The notes beneath the pieces were generated by a model. It was not told the DNA's origin, did no database searches, and saw only the letters and a program-made list of their open reading frames with translations. A program made the position numbers and the translations under genes. Below are positions 14,388 through 23,864 of a DNA stretch of 64,000 nucleotides, piece by piece. The stretch is from CAYVQU01 sp964453155 (lineage in GTDB: Bacteria; Chloroflexota; Anaerolineae; Anaerolineales; UBA11858), in NCBI GenBank assembly GCA_964453155.1, contig CAYVQU010000006.1:1-64000 (forward strand), given 5' to 3'. Position 1 is the stretch's first letter. Each line of letters starts with the position of its first letter.

Positions 14388-16757
14388 ATGAATACATCCT
14401 GGAAGCAAGTGAGTGTTACCCTGAGTCGCGGATTAGGGCTATTTGATGTCACCATGATCGGGGTTGGGGCAATGATTGGCGCGGGGATTTTCGGTCTTAC
14501 CGGGATCGCGGCAGGTAAGGCGGGGCCAGTTGGGTTACTCATCGCTTTCTTTTTAAACGGGGTTGTAACCCTGATGACGGGGTTATCCTATGCTGAGTTA
14601 GGGGCAGCCATCCCGGCGGCGGGCGGCGGTTATAGCTTCGTTCGAGAGGGGATGTCGCGATTTTGGGGTTTCACAGCGGGTTGGATTTCCTGGTTTAGCA
14701 ATTCCGTGGCATGCAGCTTATATGCCGTCATTTTTGGGGCGTTTTTCATCGAATTATTAGGAGCATTTGGATTTCATTTTTCAACCCAAGCTGGATTCCT
14801 TAATTTGTCAGCCCTCCAATGGGCAGAAAAAATCGTCACGGTCCTGGTCGTCCTCATTTTTATTGCCATCAATACGCGCGGCGCGTCAGAAACCGGTGCG
14901 GTAGGCAATCTGATCACTTCCTTCAAAATTATTGTACTGATGTTCCTGGTCATTGCCGGGTTGATCGTCATGTTTGGATCGAATTCAAGTTGGGTCGCTA
15001 ACTTTTCTAATCCAGCCCCAATTGACGGCAGCTATTCCGGCGGGGGCCTGCCAAAGGGCATAATGGGTATCTTCCTGGCGATGGGGCTGACCTTTGTGGC
15101 CTTTGAGGGGTATGAGATCATCGCTCAGAGTGGTGAAGAATTGATAAACCCCCAGCGAAATTTACCGCGGGCCATTTTCTACTCGATCGGCATTACAGTT
15201 GTCATTTATCTATTGGTCGCATTTGTCGCCATGGGCGCGCTCGTCCAAGATTCAGGTTTGCCAAATTGGTTGTATTTGGGAGCTGAGGGTGAGAAAGCAA
15301 TGATTCGCACAGCCGATTCCATCATACCATTTGGAGTTGGGGCCATATTAATGATTTTGGGCGGCCTGGCTTCCACAACATCAGCCCTTAACGCCACAAT
15401 TTACTCCAGCTCACGGGTATCCTTCGCAATGGGGCGCGGCAACGATTTACCAGCAATCTTCGGCCGAATCCATCCTCGCAACCGGACCCCGCATATCGCG
15501 ATTTACACGAGTGGGGCCCTGATCATCTTTTTTGCTGCTGTGCTCCCCATCCAGGATGTTGCCAGCGGGGCCTCGCTAACTTTTTTACTCCTATTTTTAT
15601 TGGTCAATATTTCGCTATTGCAATTGCGCAAAAATAAACCCGATCTACCGCGCGCCTTTCGGGTTCCTTTGGTCCCCTGGCTGCCAATTTTTGCCATCAG
15701 CATTCAGGCTCTCCTGGCATTAGCGCTATTAAATGTCAGTTGGATTGCCTGGGCCGCAGTAATTTTTTGGTTTTTGATTGGCGTAATTATTTATCAATCC
15801 ATACGGCGGCGGGCGGAGGCGAAACTCGAAGCCGATACCATATTATTAGAAGAAACCATCGCCCAACGCTCGTTTTCACTGCTCCTACCAGTCGCCATGC
15901 CCGCCCAAGCCCGTCAACTGGCTCGAATTGCAGCGGCGATCGCCTACCACAACGAGGGCGAAATCTTTGCGCTCCATGCCGTCCGGGTTCCCCCTCAACT
16001 CGGGTTGAGCGATGGCCGCAATTTTCTAAAACGCGGCCGCCCTTTGCTCGAAGAAGTGATTGAAATCGGTCAGGAACACAACGTACCGGTGCGCACCCAA
16101 TTGCGTCTGGGGCGCGATATTAGCCGCAGCATCATGGCCGCTGCCCAAGAGCGGCATGCCAATCTAATATTATTGGGCTGGCCCGGAACGAGCGAATCTC
16201 CCGGTTCAGTGTACGGTGGAATTATTGATCTGATTTCTACCAGTCCCCCTGCAGATTTGGCGGTGGTGCGGTTTGTACGGTTCGGCGCGCCGCAGCGCAT
16301 CCTGGTTCCTGTGGTCCGAAATCGAAATTCAAAATTAGCTTTAGCGATCGCCCAATCGCAGGCTGGATATGCCTTCGATACGACCGGCCAACAGGTTGAA
16401 ATTGTCGCGCTGCATCTGATCCCCCCTGAGATGAATGACAAAACCGCCGCACTTCGACGTCAAAAACTACTTTCCGAGTTGTCCATCGATCCCGATCACA
16501 TCTCGTTACAAATCACACCTTCCCACGATGTTCTGACGGACATTCTCAAATATTCAGAAGATTTCGATGAAATTGTAATTGGGGCGCCCGAAGAGCGACT
16601 GCTAGAACAAAAAATGTTCGGTTCTATCCCCCAAAATGTGGCCGAGGAAGCACTCATCAACGTGATCATGGTCAAACGTCATGATCCCATCAAGCACAAA
16701 TTGATCGGCGAATGGATCGGAAAAGTACCCGCTAAGAAAAGTTACGGTCAGGATTAA
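14388..16757 (+). CDS. APC-family amino acid permease fused to USP domains
   Basis: The 789-residue protein has an APC-type permease domain of about twelve helices (roughly 1-470), opening with G-V-G-A-M-I-G-A-G-I-F, the classic TM1 signature of this superfamily. Two universal-stress-protein-like domains follow (about 485-620 and 635-780). They have the alternating strand-helix pattern and G-x-P-E-E-R but not a clear ATP loop G-x2-G-x9-G-S. The cytoplasmic USP domains probably regulate transport in response to nucleotide state. The ATG at 14388 has an AGGA nine bases upstream. It is convergent with a second, distantly related permease-USP fusion. Confidence 0.88.
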   Translation: MNTSWKQVSVTLSRGLGLFDVTMIGVGAMIGAGIFGLTGIAAGKAGPVGLLIAFFLNGVVTLMTGLSYAELGAAIPAAGGGYSFVREGMSRFWGFTAGWISWFSNSVACSLYAVIFGAFFIELLGAFGFHFSTQAGFLNLSALQWAEKIVTVLVVLIFIAINTRGASETGAVGNLITSFKIIVLMFLVIAGLIVMFGSNSSWVANFSNPAPIDGSYSGGGLPKGIMGIFLAMGLTFVAFEGYEIIAQSGEELINPQRNLPRAIFYSIGITVVIYLLVAFVAMGALVQDSGLPNWLYLGAEGEKAMIRTADSIIPFGVGAILMILGGLASTTSALNATIYSSSRVSFAMGRGNDLPAIFGRIHPRNRTPHIAIYTSGALIIFFAAVLPIQDVASGASLTFLLLFLLVNISLLQLRKNKPDLPRAFRVPLVPWLPIFAISIQALLALALLNVSWIAWAAVIFWFLIGVIIYQSIRRRAEAKLEADTILLEETIAQRSFSLLLPVAMPAQARQLARIAAAIAYHNEGEIFALHAVRVPPQLGLSDGRNFLKRGRPLLEEVIEIGQEHNVPVRTQLRLGRDISRSIMAAAQERHANLILLGWPGTSESPGSVYGGIIDLISTSPPADLAVVRFVRFGAPQRILVPVVRNRNSKLALAIAQSQAGYAFDTTGQQVEIVALHLIPPEMNDKTAALRRQKLLSELSIDPDHISLQITPSHDVLTDILKYSEDFDEIVIGAPEERLLEQKMFGSIPQNVAEEALINVIMVKRHDPIKHKLIGEWIGKVPAKKSYGQD

Positions 16758-16854
16758 AAACAAACGCGGATAACGCTAAGTTACTGCGGATTCGCACGAA
16801 TGATTGATCATCCGCGCAAATCCGCTTGAGGGGCATCATCCGCGTTCGATTGAA
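16758..16854. repeat. GCGGAT/ATCCGC palindromic repeat between convergent genes
   Basis: AACGCGGAT at 16763-16771 pairs with ATCCGCGTT at 16838-16846, and an inner GCGGATT pairs with AATCCGC. The whole 97-bp convergent gap is this degenerate element, a type widespread in bacterial intergenic DNA. It can fold on both strands and may end transcription of both permease genes. Confidence 0.65.
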
Positions 16855-19239
16855 TTAAGTTGGCTCCTCGGGCACCGGGACAAGTAATACTGGCCGGTCG
16901 GTTTTTTCGACGACCCGGTGGGCTTCGCTACCCATCATGAAGAGATCCATCCCACCCCGACCGCGAGACGTAATCATGATGAGATCGGCATCTTCCTCCT
17001 CACCTACTTCGACAATGCGGGTGGCCGGGCGATTACCTGACACCAACGTGCGGACATTAATACCTTCTTCCCGCAGTGAACGGGCCACCGCTTCGAGGAA
17101 TTTCCCCATATTGACTTCAGCTTTGTACCGCAGTTTCTCAACCACATCAGCCGCGGCCCGATAATCTGTCACTTCGGGAACTTCAGGGACACTTAGCAAA
17201 ACGAGCTCACTCCCAAAGGTTTTGGCCAACGCGCGAGCATAAGGCAAAACATACTCGGATTTGATCGAACCATCTAAGGCGACCAAGATGCGATCAAATG
17301 TGGGTGTTTTACCATTTACGGCTTTGACTAATAAAATCGGAATATCCAATTTTTCTGCGAGTTTACGGGAGACCCCGCCAGTCAACCAATGTTGGGAGCC
17401 AGAGCGGCCGCGGGTCGTCGTAATGACCATATCGATCTCGGACTCATCCACCAATTTTCTCGTTGCCTCGGCAATGGAACCGGGTTGGACGAGGTAATCT
17501 AGTTTCAGATCATCAGCTTGTAGTTCTCGTTCAACATCCTTAAGATACAATTCACGCGCATTTTTCGTATCTTCATATTGTTCTTCCAGGGTCGGCGTAT
17601 CGATTTTGACGGACGAGAACAATGTCAAATGGGCCTTGGTTGTTTTGGCAACCGTTTTTGTAATAGGCAAAGCTTGAGCAGCAAAATAAGAACCATCCAA
17701 CAGCACTGCCAGCTGGTTGATTTCTTTACGTTCTCCCCGCCAACGACTGCGTTCAATGGGTTCAGCCTGCCAGGTGACTTCCACCGGTCGCGCCCCCATT
17801 TCTGCAGTAGCAAGCGCGGCCGGTTCAGCCTGCCCAAATCCAAACCCGGCCAATTGAGCCGCATCGAGCTGCCCCAGGTAATCGTCCTCGGGAGTTGGAT
17901 CGCCCAATTTCTGGCGGGAATAGGTAAACATCCAGTAAAGGATGGGTATGAGGACTAAGTAAGTCCAGGCTCCCTCAAAGAAGCGCTCTTCAAAGATGAT
18001 GGCCGTCGCGCCCGTTGTCAGAATCGCAGCGAAGATTGTTCCAAATATCAGGGCTAATTTTCCAATCGAAAATGCTTCCCGAACTTCACGGATCAAACGT
18101 TTGGTTACGGCCCAGCCTGTCATGCTCAACAAAATGAAGACTCCCGCGGCATAAATTGCCAGGTAGGTTTCTTCATGGGTTCCAAAAAGCAAGAAACAAA
18201 CCGCCACAATCGCAACCTCTAACCAGACCGGCATATCCGCGACGCCAAACTTATTCCGCTGACTGAAGATCGGTGGAACATATCGGCGGCGTCCCAAACC
18301 TAAGGCCAGGTTTTGGAGACCTTGCGCACTGGCTGCCGAAGCGGACATGAGAACCGCGATCCCTACCAGGGTACCCAGCATCGGTAAAGGAGCTGGGAGG
18401 AGTTGATCCATCGTTTGGGTAAACACCGAAACATGAGGATCATTTACATCGGCCAACTGGAAAATCGCCGGCCCTACAATGATCATGGTAACCCCGGTAG
18501 TTCCCATGATAATCAATAAACTATTGAAAGCTTTCTTACTTTTTTGGATGGCGTCGCCATCGTACGCAGCAACCAAATTTGCGAAGACCTCGATCCCCGT
18601 CATAACAGCCAGAATGCGAACATAACCACCAATGGTGAACTCCAAATGTTCTAAGTTGAAGGCTTGTAAGTTAAAATCCGGCAAATGAAAGCCAAATTTG
18701 ACAATGGTGGCAATGACCATCGCCCACAGGAGTAACAAAACCCCCGCGGTTGCCGGACCAAAGGCTCGGGCTGCCATTTTGGGGCCGCGATTCACTAACC
18801 ATCCAGTCAAGACACTTAAGACAATTGCGACGATCGTCCGGTATTGAATCCACAGAATTTTGTTGTTAAGCACTGGAAGTCGGTCGGCAATAAATGTCAC
18901 CATCGCGGCCATGCTGACCAAGAATGTCAGCGTATACTCGATAAACGTTATCGCCGCATTGACTTTGACCGCCCAAGCGCCAAACTCTTCTTCACTGAGA
19001 CCACTACCACCACTGCCATCGGTCACCCAGCGCATGACCAGGCGGTACATGGCAGAAACAACAGCAATCGTGATGATCACCATCCAGATGGAGGCCCCAA
19101 AAGTGACTTGGGCTACACCAGCAACAATGATCAATTTCAAAAACGGACCAAAAACATACAAAGGCGAGGTTGCGGGATCACCGCCGCCCGCAAGCGCGCC
19201 TTCAAAAGAATTCGATAATTTGTGGGATACGTGCGCCAC
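16855..19239 (-). CDS. APC-family permease fused to two USP domains
   Basis: The 794-residue protein has about twelve transmembrane helices (1-460), a linker, and two universal stress domains. The second ends with the ATP-binding signature G-x2-G-x9-type S-R-G-R-G-G-M-D-L-F-M-M-G-S followed by V-P-V, and the first has T-R-G-R-S-G-S-Q-H-W-L-T-G-G. Substrate is unknown; amino acids or other organic solutes are likely. I prefer the GTG at 19237-19239, eight bases after AAAGGA, over a TTG seven codons earlier. The USP sites are better preserved than in the convergent neighbour. Confidence 0.85.
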   Translation of the reverse strand: MAHVSHKLSNSFEGALAGGGDPATSPLYVFGPFLKLIIVAGVAQVTFGASIWMVIITIAVVSAMYRLVMRWVTDGSGGSGLSEEEFGAWAVKVNAAITFIEYTLTFLVSMAAMVTFIADRLPVLNNKILWIQYRTIVAIVLSVLTGWLVNRGPKMAARAFGPATAGVLLLLWAMVIATIVKFGFHLPDFNLQAFNLEHLEFTIGGYVRILAVMTGIEVFANLVAAYDGDAIQKSKKAFNSLLIIMGTTGVTMIIVGPAIFQLADVNDPHVSVFTQTMDQLLPAPLPMLGTLVGIAVLMSASAASAQGLQNLALGLGRRRYVPPIFSQRNKFGVADMPVWLEVAIVAVCFLLFGTHEETYLAIYAAGVFILLSMTGWAVTKRLIREVREAFSIGKLALIFGTIFAAILTTGATAIIFEERFFEGAWTYLVLIPILYWMFTYSRQKLGDPTPEDDYLGQLDAAQLAGFGFGQAEPAALATAEMGARPVEVTWQAEPIERSRWRGERKEINQLAVLLDGSYFAAQALPITKTVAKTTKAHLTLFSSVKIDTPTLEEQYEDTKNARELYLKDVERELQADDLKLDYLVQPGSIAEATRKLVDESEIDMVITTTRGRSGSQHWLTGGVSRKLAEKLDIPILLVKAVNGKTPTFDRILVALDGSIKSEYVLPYARALAKTFGSELVLLSVPEVPEVTDYRAAADVVEKLRYKAEVNMGKFLEAVARSLREEGINVRTLVSGNRPATRIVEVGEEEDADLIMITSRGRGGMDLFMMGSEAHRVVEKTDRPVLLVPVPEEPT

Positions 19240-19869
19240 GATGTTTTTCCTTTCAATCAATAGGCGAAAAATGACGCCGAGGGGTCCCGGCGTATTATCC
19301 TAATTATGCCTGTTAAAACCTAAATGGGCAAGTGGGTTGGGCGGATTGGTGTCACTTCAAAACGTAATCACCTTTTCCGCCCAGCCTTGGCAATTTCCGG
19401 TTCAACGCGATTTTCATATCCAGGATATTTCCGAAAATTGCACTAGATTTTTACGAAAAGAATACCATGATTGCTGCCAGTGTAAATGACACCTTCACAA
19501 CAGAAAAATATAGATTCATACAATTCTGCAATGTAGATATTAATGTCGAGTTACACTTCTTCTGTTATAATCTCGGCCGGCCGATGGTTGGTGAAATTTT
19601 TCACGAAAAACCAACTTCTCAAGGGTCAGATTTCTATTTCGTGGAGCAACTCACCATAACTTACCGCCGCTAAATTCACCCAATCCCCTCGCACCCATTT
19701 GGATTTCTGTTATTCAACACTGAATATCAGCGCGTATTCAGGCGGTAATCCATCCGGGAAAAAACAATGTCAATTATCACTACAGTGAAACTGAGATTGC
19801 TACGATTTCTTCCTAATCAATTTCGGGTTTTCTAACTTACTGTGGTCTTTATTTTTGAAGGAGAATGCA
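19240..19869. other. Long gene-free upstream region of the symporter operon
   Basis: No convincing gene is present in these 630 bp. A TATAAT at 19566-19571 lacks a good -35 box at normal spacing. A dyad resembling a redox-repressor operator lies at 19588-19607. A 68-codon open frame at 19467-19673 has no ribosome site and unbiased codons and is not called. Confidence 0.6.
19588..19607. promoter_or_regulatory. Rex-like dyad upstream of the symporter operon
   Basis: TTGGTGAAATTTTTCACGAA resembles the Rex consensus TTGTGAA-N4-TTCACAA, with a perfect GTGAAA-TT-TTTCAC core. It also lies inside a longer GGTTGGT...ACCAACC hairpin. It is about 260 bp upstream of the DUF485 gene. Rex senses NADH/NAD+; no rex gene is in the window. 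Confidence 0.4.
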
Positions 19870-20160
19870 ATGCTTCATAAACCAGCCGAATCCAGCGGCA
19901 TCGATCATGCCGAGGGATACAAAACTAAACTTGGTTTGCGGATGTTCGCCATTTACGGCCTCGTCTACGCCGGATTTGTACTCATCAATATCATCAAACC
20001 GGTCCTGATGGAGACCATCGTCGTGTTCGGGCTGAATCTCGCTGTGGTTTACGGGTTCGGGTTGATCATCCTGGCCCTGATCATGGCGGTAGTTTACAAC
20101 CAAATGTGTGTACGGCAAGAAAAATTGCTCAACACTGATGAAAATGGAGGGCAGGCCTAA
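19870..20160 (+). CDS. DUF485 family small membrane protein (YjcH-like)
   Basis: The 96-residue protein has two transmembrane helices (about 24-46 and 54-78) with the DUF485 pattern, including a charged N-terminus and a Y-N-Q-M-C-V-R-Q after helix two. DUF485 proteins are encoded next to ActP-type acetate/monocarboxylate symporters, as here, where the partner starts 2 bp downstream. GAAGGAG lies six bases before the ATG. It probably assists assembly or activity of the symporter. Confidence 0.9.
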   Translation: MLHKPAESSGIDHAEGYKTKLGLRMFAIYGLVYAGFVLINIIKPVLMETIVVFGLNLAVVYGFGLIILALIMAVVYNQMCVRQEKLLNTDENGGQA

Positions 20161-20162
20161 TC

Positions 20163-22094
20163 ATGGAAGTTTTACCGGTTGTTCTCTTCTTATTCTTTGT
20201 CGGTCTGGTTCTCGGACTGTCGTTTTATTTTGCCCGCAAAGCCAAATCGGCTGAGGGCTATTTTGCTGCCGGCGGCACCATCCACTGGGCCGTCAACGGG
20301 ATCGCTTTCGCCGGAGATTATCTCTCTGCGGCCTCTTTCCTAGGAATTTGTGGAATGATCGCCACTTTGGGTTACGATGGTTTCCTGTACTCCATCGGTT
20401 ACCTGGCTGGGTGGATCGTGGCCCTGTTTGTGGTTTCCGAACCAATGAAGCGTCTCGGCAAATATACCTTCGCCGATGCTTTGGATGCCAAGTTCAATTC
20501 CCGGAGTTTGCGGTTGGCCGCGGCCATCAGCACGCTCATCGTCTCTTTGTTTTACCTGATCCCCCAGATGGTCGGCGCGGGCGTTTTGGTCACCCCGCTC
20601 CTGGGGCTGCCCCACGCCGCAGGCGTCATCATGGTGGGTGCGATCGTGATTGCCATCGTTGCCACCGCCGGGATGACATCGACCACCTACGTCCAATTCT
20701 TGAAGGGTGGTCTGCTGATCATCTTCTCGTCTATTTTGGTAGCCGCTGTCTGTATTCGTGGGATCAAAACAGCTCCCGATCAGGGTGGCAATGTTCCCTT
20801 CCATGAATTCGCAACCCTGCCCGCCATCGAAACTGATGGTCAGATCGCGGTCGAATCGAGTGACTACGAAGTCGTCAGCCAACAAATTTATAAAGGGACA
20901 ACTTTCGTCGCTCTGACGGAAGGCGAATCTACTAGTTGGTGGAAAGTCGAAACTGCGGCCGATGATACAGTGATGCTCCGAGAATCCCAAAACGTCACTA
21001 CCCGCACCGATGGCTCCAAATGGATCAACGGGGCCCCCGCCTCAGATGAAAATCAACTCATCCCGGTGGGCAATATGAGCCAGATCGATGGCAAAACTGG
21101 CCCCGAAGCCGATACCGGCAGTGTGGGCATCTTTGGCTTACTCGCCAGTATCAACTCACCTGACAGCACCATCGAAATGTGGAAAAAAGCCAGTTTTGAA
21201 GAAAATGGCGAAAGTGTGACGGTTTATTATCCCCAATCGATCACTGGAAACCTGTTCATGCGGCCAGGTTTGAAGTTTAAGGTTGAAGGTTCCCTGGTTG
21301 AACGGGTTGATTTTGTTTCATTGATGCTGGCCCTCTTCTTCGGGACTGCGGCCCTACCCCACGTCCTGATCCGCTATTACACCGTCCCCAGCCCGGCTGC
21401 CGCCCGCAAATCGACCATCGTCGCGATTGCGGCCATTGGGTTCTTTTACATTCTGACCCTCTACATGGGCCTAGGTGCTATGATCAATGGGGTTCTAAAC
21501 CCAGCCGAGAGTAACATGTCGGCCCCACTGCTGGCTCGATCCTTTGGCGTTTTCCTGTTTGCCGTAATTTCCGCGATTGCCTTTGCCACCGTTTTGGGAA
21601 CCGTCAGTGGCTTGATCGTTGCGGCCTCCGGCGCCGTCGCCCACGATTTCATGGATATGTTCATGAAAATCAAAATGAGTGACAAGCAGAAAGTGCTGGC
21701 GGGGAAAATCTCCGCCGTTGTCGTTGGGGTAATCGCCATCATTTTGGGGATCGTCTTCGAAGGGATGAACGTATCCTTCCTGGTCGGCTGGGCCTTCGCG
21801 GTGGCCGCCTCGGCCAACCTCCCCTCGATCATCATGGTGCTGTTCTGGAAGAAAACCACCTCCCAAGGTGTAGTCGCTTCTGTCTTTGTCGGGATCGTCG
21901 CCGCGTTGGGCATCATCCTGATATCCCCCGATATGTACGTCCGCTACGGCTTGGATGCAGCCAGTGCTCCACTGCGATTTGGCCAACCCGGGCTTATTTC
22001 AATTCCGCTGAGCTTCATCGCGTTGATTGTGGTTTCGTTGGTAACTCAAAAGCAGGTTTCCCCCGAAGTTGTCGCAGCCGGTATCGCAGATTAA
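20163..22094 (+). CDS. ActP-like sodium:solute (acetate/monocarboxylate) symporter
   Basis: The 643-residue SSS-family transporter has the conserved first half (G-Y-F-A-A-G-G, N-G-I-A-F-A-G-D-Y-L-S-A-A-S-F-L-G) and Q-F-L-K-G of acetate permeases. Compared with E. coli ActP (about 550 residues) it carries a hydrophilic insert of roughly 150 residues (about 215-370) between membrane segments, rich in Thr, Ser and acidic residues, probably facing outward. The transport domain resumes at V-D-F-V-S-L-M-L-A-L-F-F-G. The DUF485 partner precedes it by 2 bp. Acetate or short acids are the best substrate guess. A perfect 16-bp hairpin follows. Confidence 0.9.
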   Translation: MEVLPVVLFLFFVGLVLGLSFYFARKAKSAEGYFAAGGTIHWAVNGIAFAGDYLSAASFLGICGMIATLGYDGFLYSIGYLAGWIVALFVVSEPMKRLGKYTFADALDAKFNSRSLRLAAAISTLIVSLFYLIPQMVGAGVLVTPLLGLPHAAGVIMVGAIVIAIVATAGMTSTTYVQFLKGGLLIIFSSILVAAVCIRGIKTAPDQGGNVPFHEFATLPAIETDGQIAVESSDYEVVSQQIYKGTTFVALTEGESTSWWKVETAADDTVMLRESQNVTTRTDGSKWINGAPASDENQLIPVGNMSQIDGKTGPEADTGSVGIFGLLASINSPDSTIEMWKKASFEENGESVTVYYPQSITGNLFMRPGLKFKVEGSLVERVDFVSLMLALFFGTAALPHVLIRYYTVPSPAAARKSTIVAIAAIGFFYILTLYMGLGAMINGVLNPAESNMSAPLLARSFGVFLFAVISAIAFATVLGTVSGLIVAASGAVAHDFMDMFMKIKMSDKQKVLAGKISAVVVGVIAIILGIVFEGMNVSFLVGWAFAVAASANLPSIIMVLFWKKTTSQGVVASVFVGIVAALGIILISPDMYVRYGLDAASAPLRFGQPGLISIPLSFIALIVVSLVTQKQVSPEVVAAGIAD

Positions 22095-22116
22095 CTTTTT
22101 TCGCAGAACAAAAACC

Positions 22117-22150
22117 AGGAACCCGGTTGCTTGAAGCAACCGGGTTCCTT
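22117..22150. terminator. GC-rich hairpin, likely bidirectional terminator
   Basis: AGGAACCCGGTTGCTT is exactly complementary to AAGCAACCGGGTTCCT. It lies between the convergent symporter and transaldolase genes. A near-identical hairpin with compensated base changes occurs at 23865-23897. Confidence 0.85.
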
Positions 22151-22191
22151 TGTTAATCGCTTGTGAAAATTAATGCTATTCGTGGTTGAGA

Positions 22192-23313
22192 TTATTTCAG
22201 AGCTGCGACTCTTCTTTTCTCCACCGCAGCTAACAAATCAGTGAACGCCTCAACAAATGCCGCTACACCCTTATTTTCCAATTCCTGAGTAACTTCCGCC
22301 ATTGAAATGCCTAAATCGGCGACATCGCTCATGGCAGCTTTGGCAGCTTCCAGATCAGATTCCAGGGTTAATTCCGCGACACCCACTTCAGCGAACAATT
22401 CCAAGGTCTTCGGCGGTACTGTGTTGATGGTGTTCGGACCGATAAGTTGATCCACATACATCGTTTGAGGGAATTCAGGGTTTTTTGTGCTGGTGGAAGC
22501 CCATAGGGCCCTTTGTACGCGGGCTCCATCTTCTTCCACTCGCTTCCAGCAAGTATCGTTGAAGAAATTTTTATGCATTTCAAAAGCCAGTTTGGCATTG
22601 GCAATCGCAATTTTGCCAAACAACTCACGGGCATAGACCAATAGAATTTGGCCGTCATCAACTCCGGCTTGCAAGAGATCATCTACCTGGGCATCAATTC
22701 GGGAGACAAAGAAACTCGCTACTGAAGCTACCTGACCCAATGGCAACCCCGCAGCCTGGCGCTGCTCTAACCCTGATTCATAAGCATCCATCACGGCAAT
22801 ATAGCGGTCGATCGAGAAAATTAAGGTTACATTGACATTGATCCCTGCCGCGATCGCTTGTCGAATGGCCGGTAACCCTTCCACCGTAGCTGGGATTTTG
22901 ATCATCAAATTGGCGCGATCCACCAAATTCCACAAGCGTTGGGCCTCGACCAAAGTACCGTCGGTATCGTGGGCCAAATAGGGGCTGACCTCCAAGCTGA
23001 CATACCCATCTCCGCCATCGGTCTCATCATACAGCGGTCGGAATAAATCGCAAGCAGCCTGAATATCGGCAATTGCCAGGGCTTCGTAAATTTCTTCTTT
23101 CGACTTTCCAGCTTTCGCCAGCGGGATCAATTCGGCATCATAATCGGTCGATTTCGAAATGGCATTATTAAAAATACTGGGATTCGAGGTCACGCCGCGA
23201 ATTTCTCCCCGTTCGATCATCCCGGCTAATTCACCATTTTCCAACAACCGTCGTTCAATATTGTCATACCAGATCGACTGACCAAAGCTGTGTAATTTTT
23301 CGATTGGGTTCAC
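22192..23313 (-). CDS. tal: Transaldolase
   Basis: The 373-residue enzyme moves a dihydroxyacetone unit between sugar phosphates in the non-oxidative pentose phosphate pathway. The Schiff-base lysine is Lys139 in L-M-I-K-I-P-A-T, with the N-terminal G-V-T-S-N-P-S-I-F motif at 40-48. The length fits the longer TalB-like bacterial type found with glucose-6-phosphate isomerase fusions, but no isomerase domain is attached. The start codon is GTG with GGAGG five bases upstream. It is last in a minus-strand group with rpiB and tkt. Confidence 0.96.
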   Translation of the reverse strand: MNPIEKLHSFGQSIWYDNIERRLLENGELAGMIERGEIRGVTSNPSIFNNAISKSTDYDAELIPLAKAGKSKEEIYEALAIADIQAACDLFRPLYDETDGGDGYVSLEVSPYLAHDTDGTLVEAQRLWNLVDRANLMIKIPATVEGLPAIRQAIAAGINVNVTLIFSIDRYIAVMDAYESGLEQRQAAGLPLGQVASVASFFVSRIDAQVDDLLQAGVDDGQILLVYARELFGKIAIANAKLAFEMHKNFFNDTCWKRVEEDGARVQRALWASTSTKNPEFPQTMYVDQLIGPNTINTVPPKTLELFAEVGVAELTLESDLEAAKAAMSDVADLGISMAEVTQELENKGVAAFVEAFTDLLAAVEKRRVAALK

Positions 23314-23329
23314 TATTCCTCCATAACTA

Positions 23330-23400
23330 TGCTAGGGAGCAGTGGAGCTTAGGTGCATGGGAGAGAAATCCCCTGCTCCTTATGCTTCGAAGCTCCCCTG
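23330..23400. repeat. GGGGAGC-type low-complexity tract
   Basis: The short gap between tal and rpiB is built of GGGAGCAGTGGAGC and, inverted, CCCCTGCTCC units. It extends a few bases into the end of rpiB. Tracts of this kind recur in the coding part of the HdrD-like gene near 47.2 kb. Confidence 0.5.
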
Positions 23401-23847
23401 CTCTAAATTTCGCACCTTACCTACTCGGCGCGCGTGGCGTTCCTCACCAGGATCATTGCCGACGAAGCGGGCGCCCAAAAACGCGGGGACCAATTCTTTG
23501 ACAACTTCGGGACCGACAATCCTGCCACCCAGACAGAGTACGTTCATATCATCATGTTCCACGCCTTGATGAGCGGAGTAAGTGTCGTGGCAAATGGCCG
23601 CGTAGATTCCAGTCATCTTATTTGCCGCGATACAAGCCCCCACCCCTGACCCACAGACTAACACCCCTCGATCTGCTGCGCCATTTTGAATTTTGCGACC
23701 AAGTTTCTCCACAAAATCAACATAATCGACTGATTCGGTGCTTTCGGTGCCCAGATCAATAGCTTCATGTCCAGCAGCTTCTACTGCCGCGATAACGGTG
23801 GCTTTAATGGGATATCCAGCGTGATCAGATGCAATGGCTACACGCAT
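23380..23847 (-). CDS. rpiB: Ribose-5-phosphate isomerase B
   Basis: The 155-residue enzyme interconverts ribose 5-phosphate and ribulose 5-phosphate. It has the N-terminal S-D-H-A-G-Y motif (D8, H9), the catalytic Cys65 in L-V-C-G-S-G-V-G, and the I-A-A-N-K loop. I chose the ATG at 23845-23847, preceded by GGAG, over an ATG four codons upstream that overlaps that ribosome site. The last ten residues may derive from the adjacent low-complexity repeat. It lies between tkt and tal in the same direction. Confidence 0.95.
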   Translation of the reverse strand: MRVAIASDHAGYPIKATVIAAVEAAGHEAIDLGTESTESVDYVDFVEKLGRKIQNGAADRGVLVCGSGVGACIAANKMTGIYAAICHDTYSAHQGVEHDDMNVLCLGGRIVGPEVVKELVPAFLGARFVGNDPGEERHARRVGKVRNLEQGSFEA

Positions 23848-23864
23848 ATTTTTCTCCATAAAAA

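Noticed and set aside
19566..19571. TATAAT upstream of the symporter operon as a promoter
   Set aside because: No -35 hexamer at 16-18 bp; spacing to TTACAC is only 9 bp.
19467..19673. 68-codon open frame upstream of the symporter operon
   Set aside because: It lacks a ribosome site, has unbiased codon use, and overlaps the regulatory dyad; judged non-coding.
20340..20990. 216-codon open frame antisense to the symporter
   Set aside because: Composition is a mirror of the membrane protein frame; no independent evidence.
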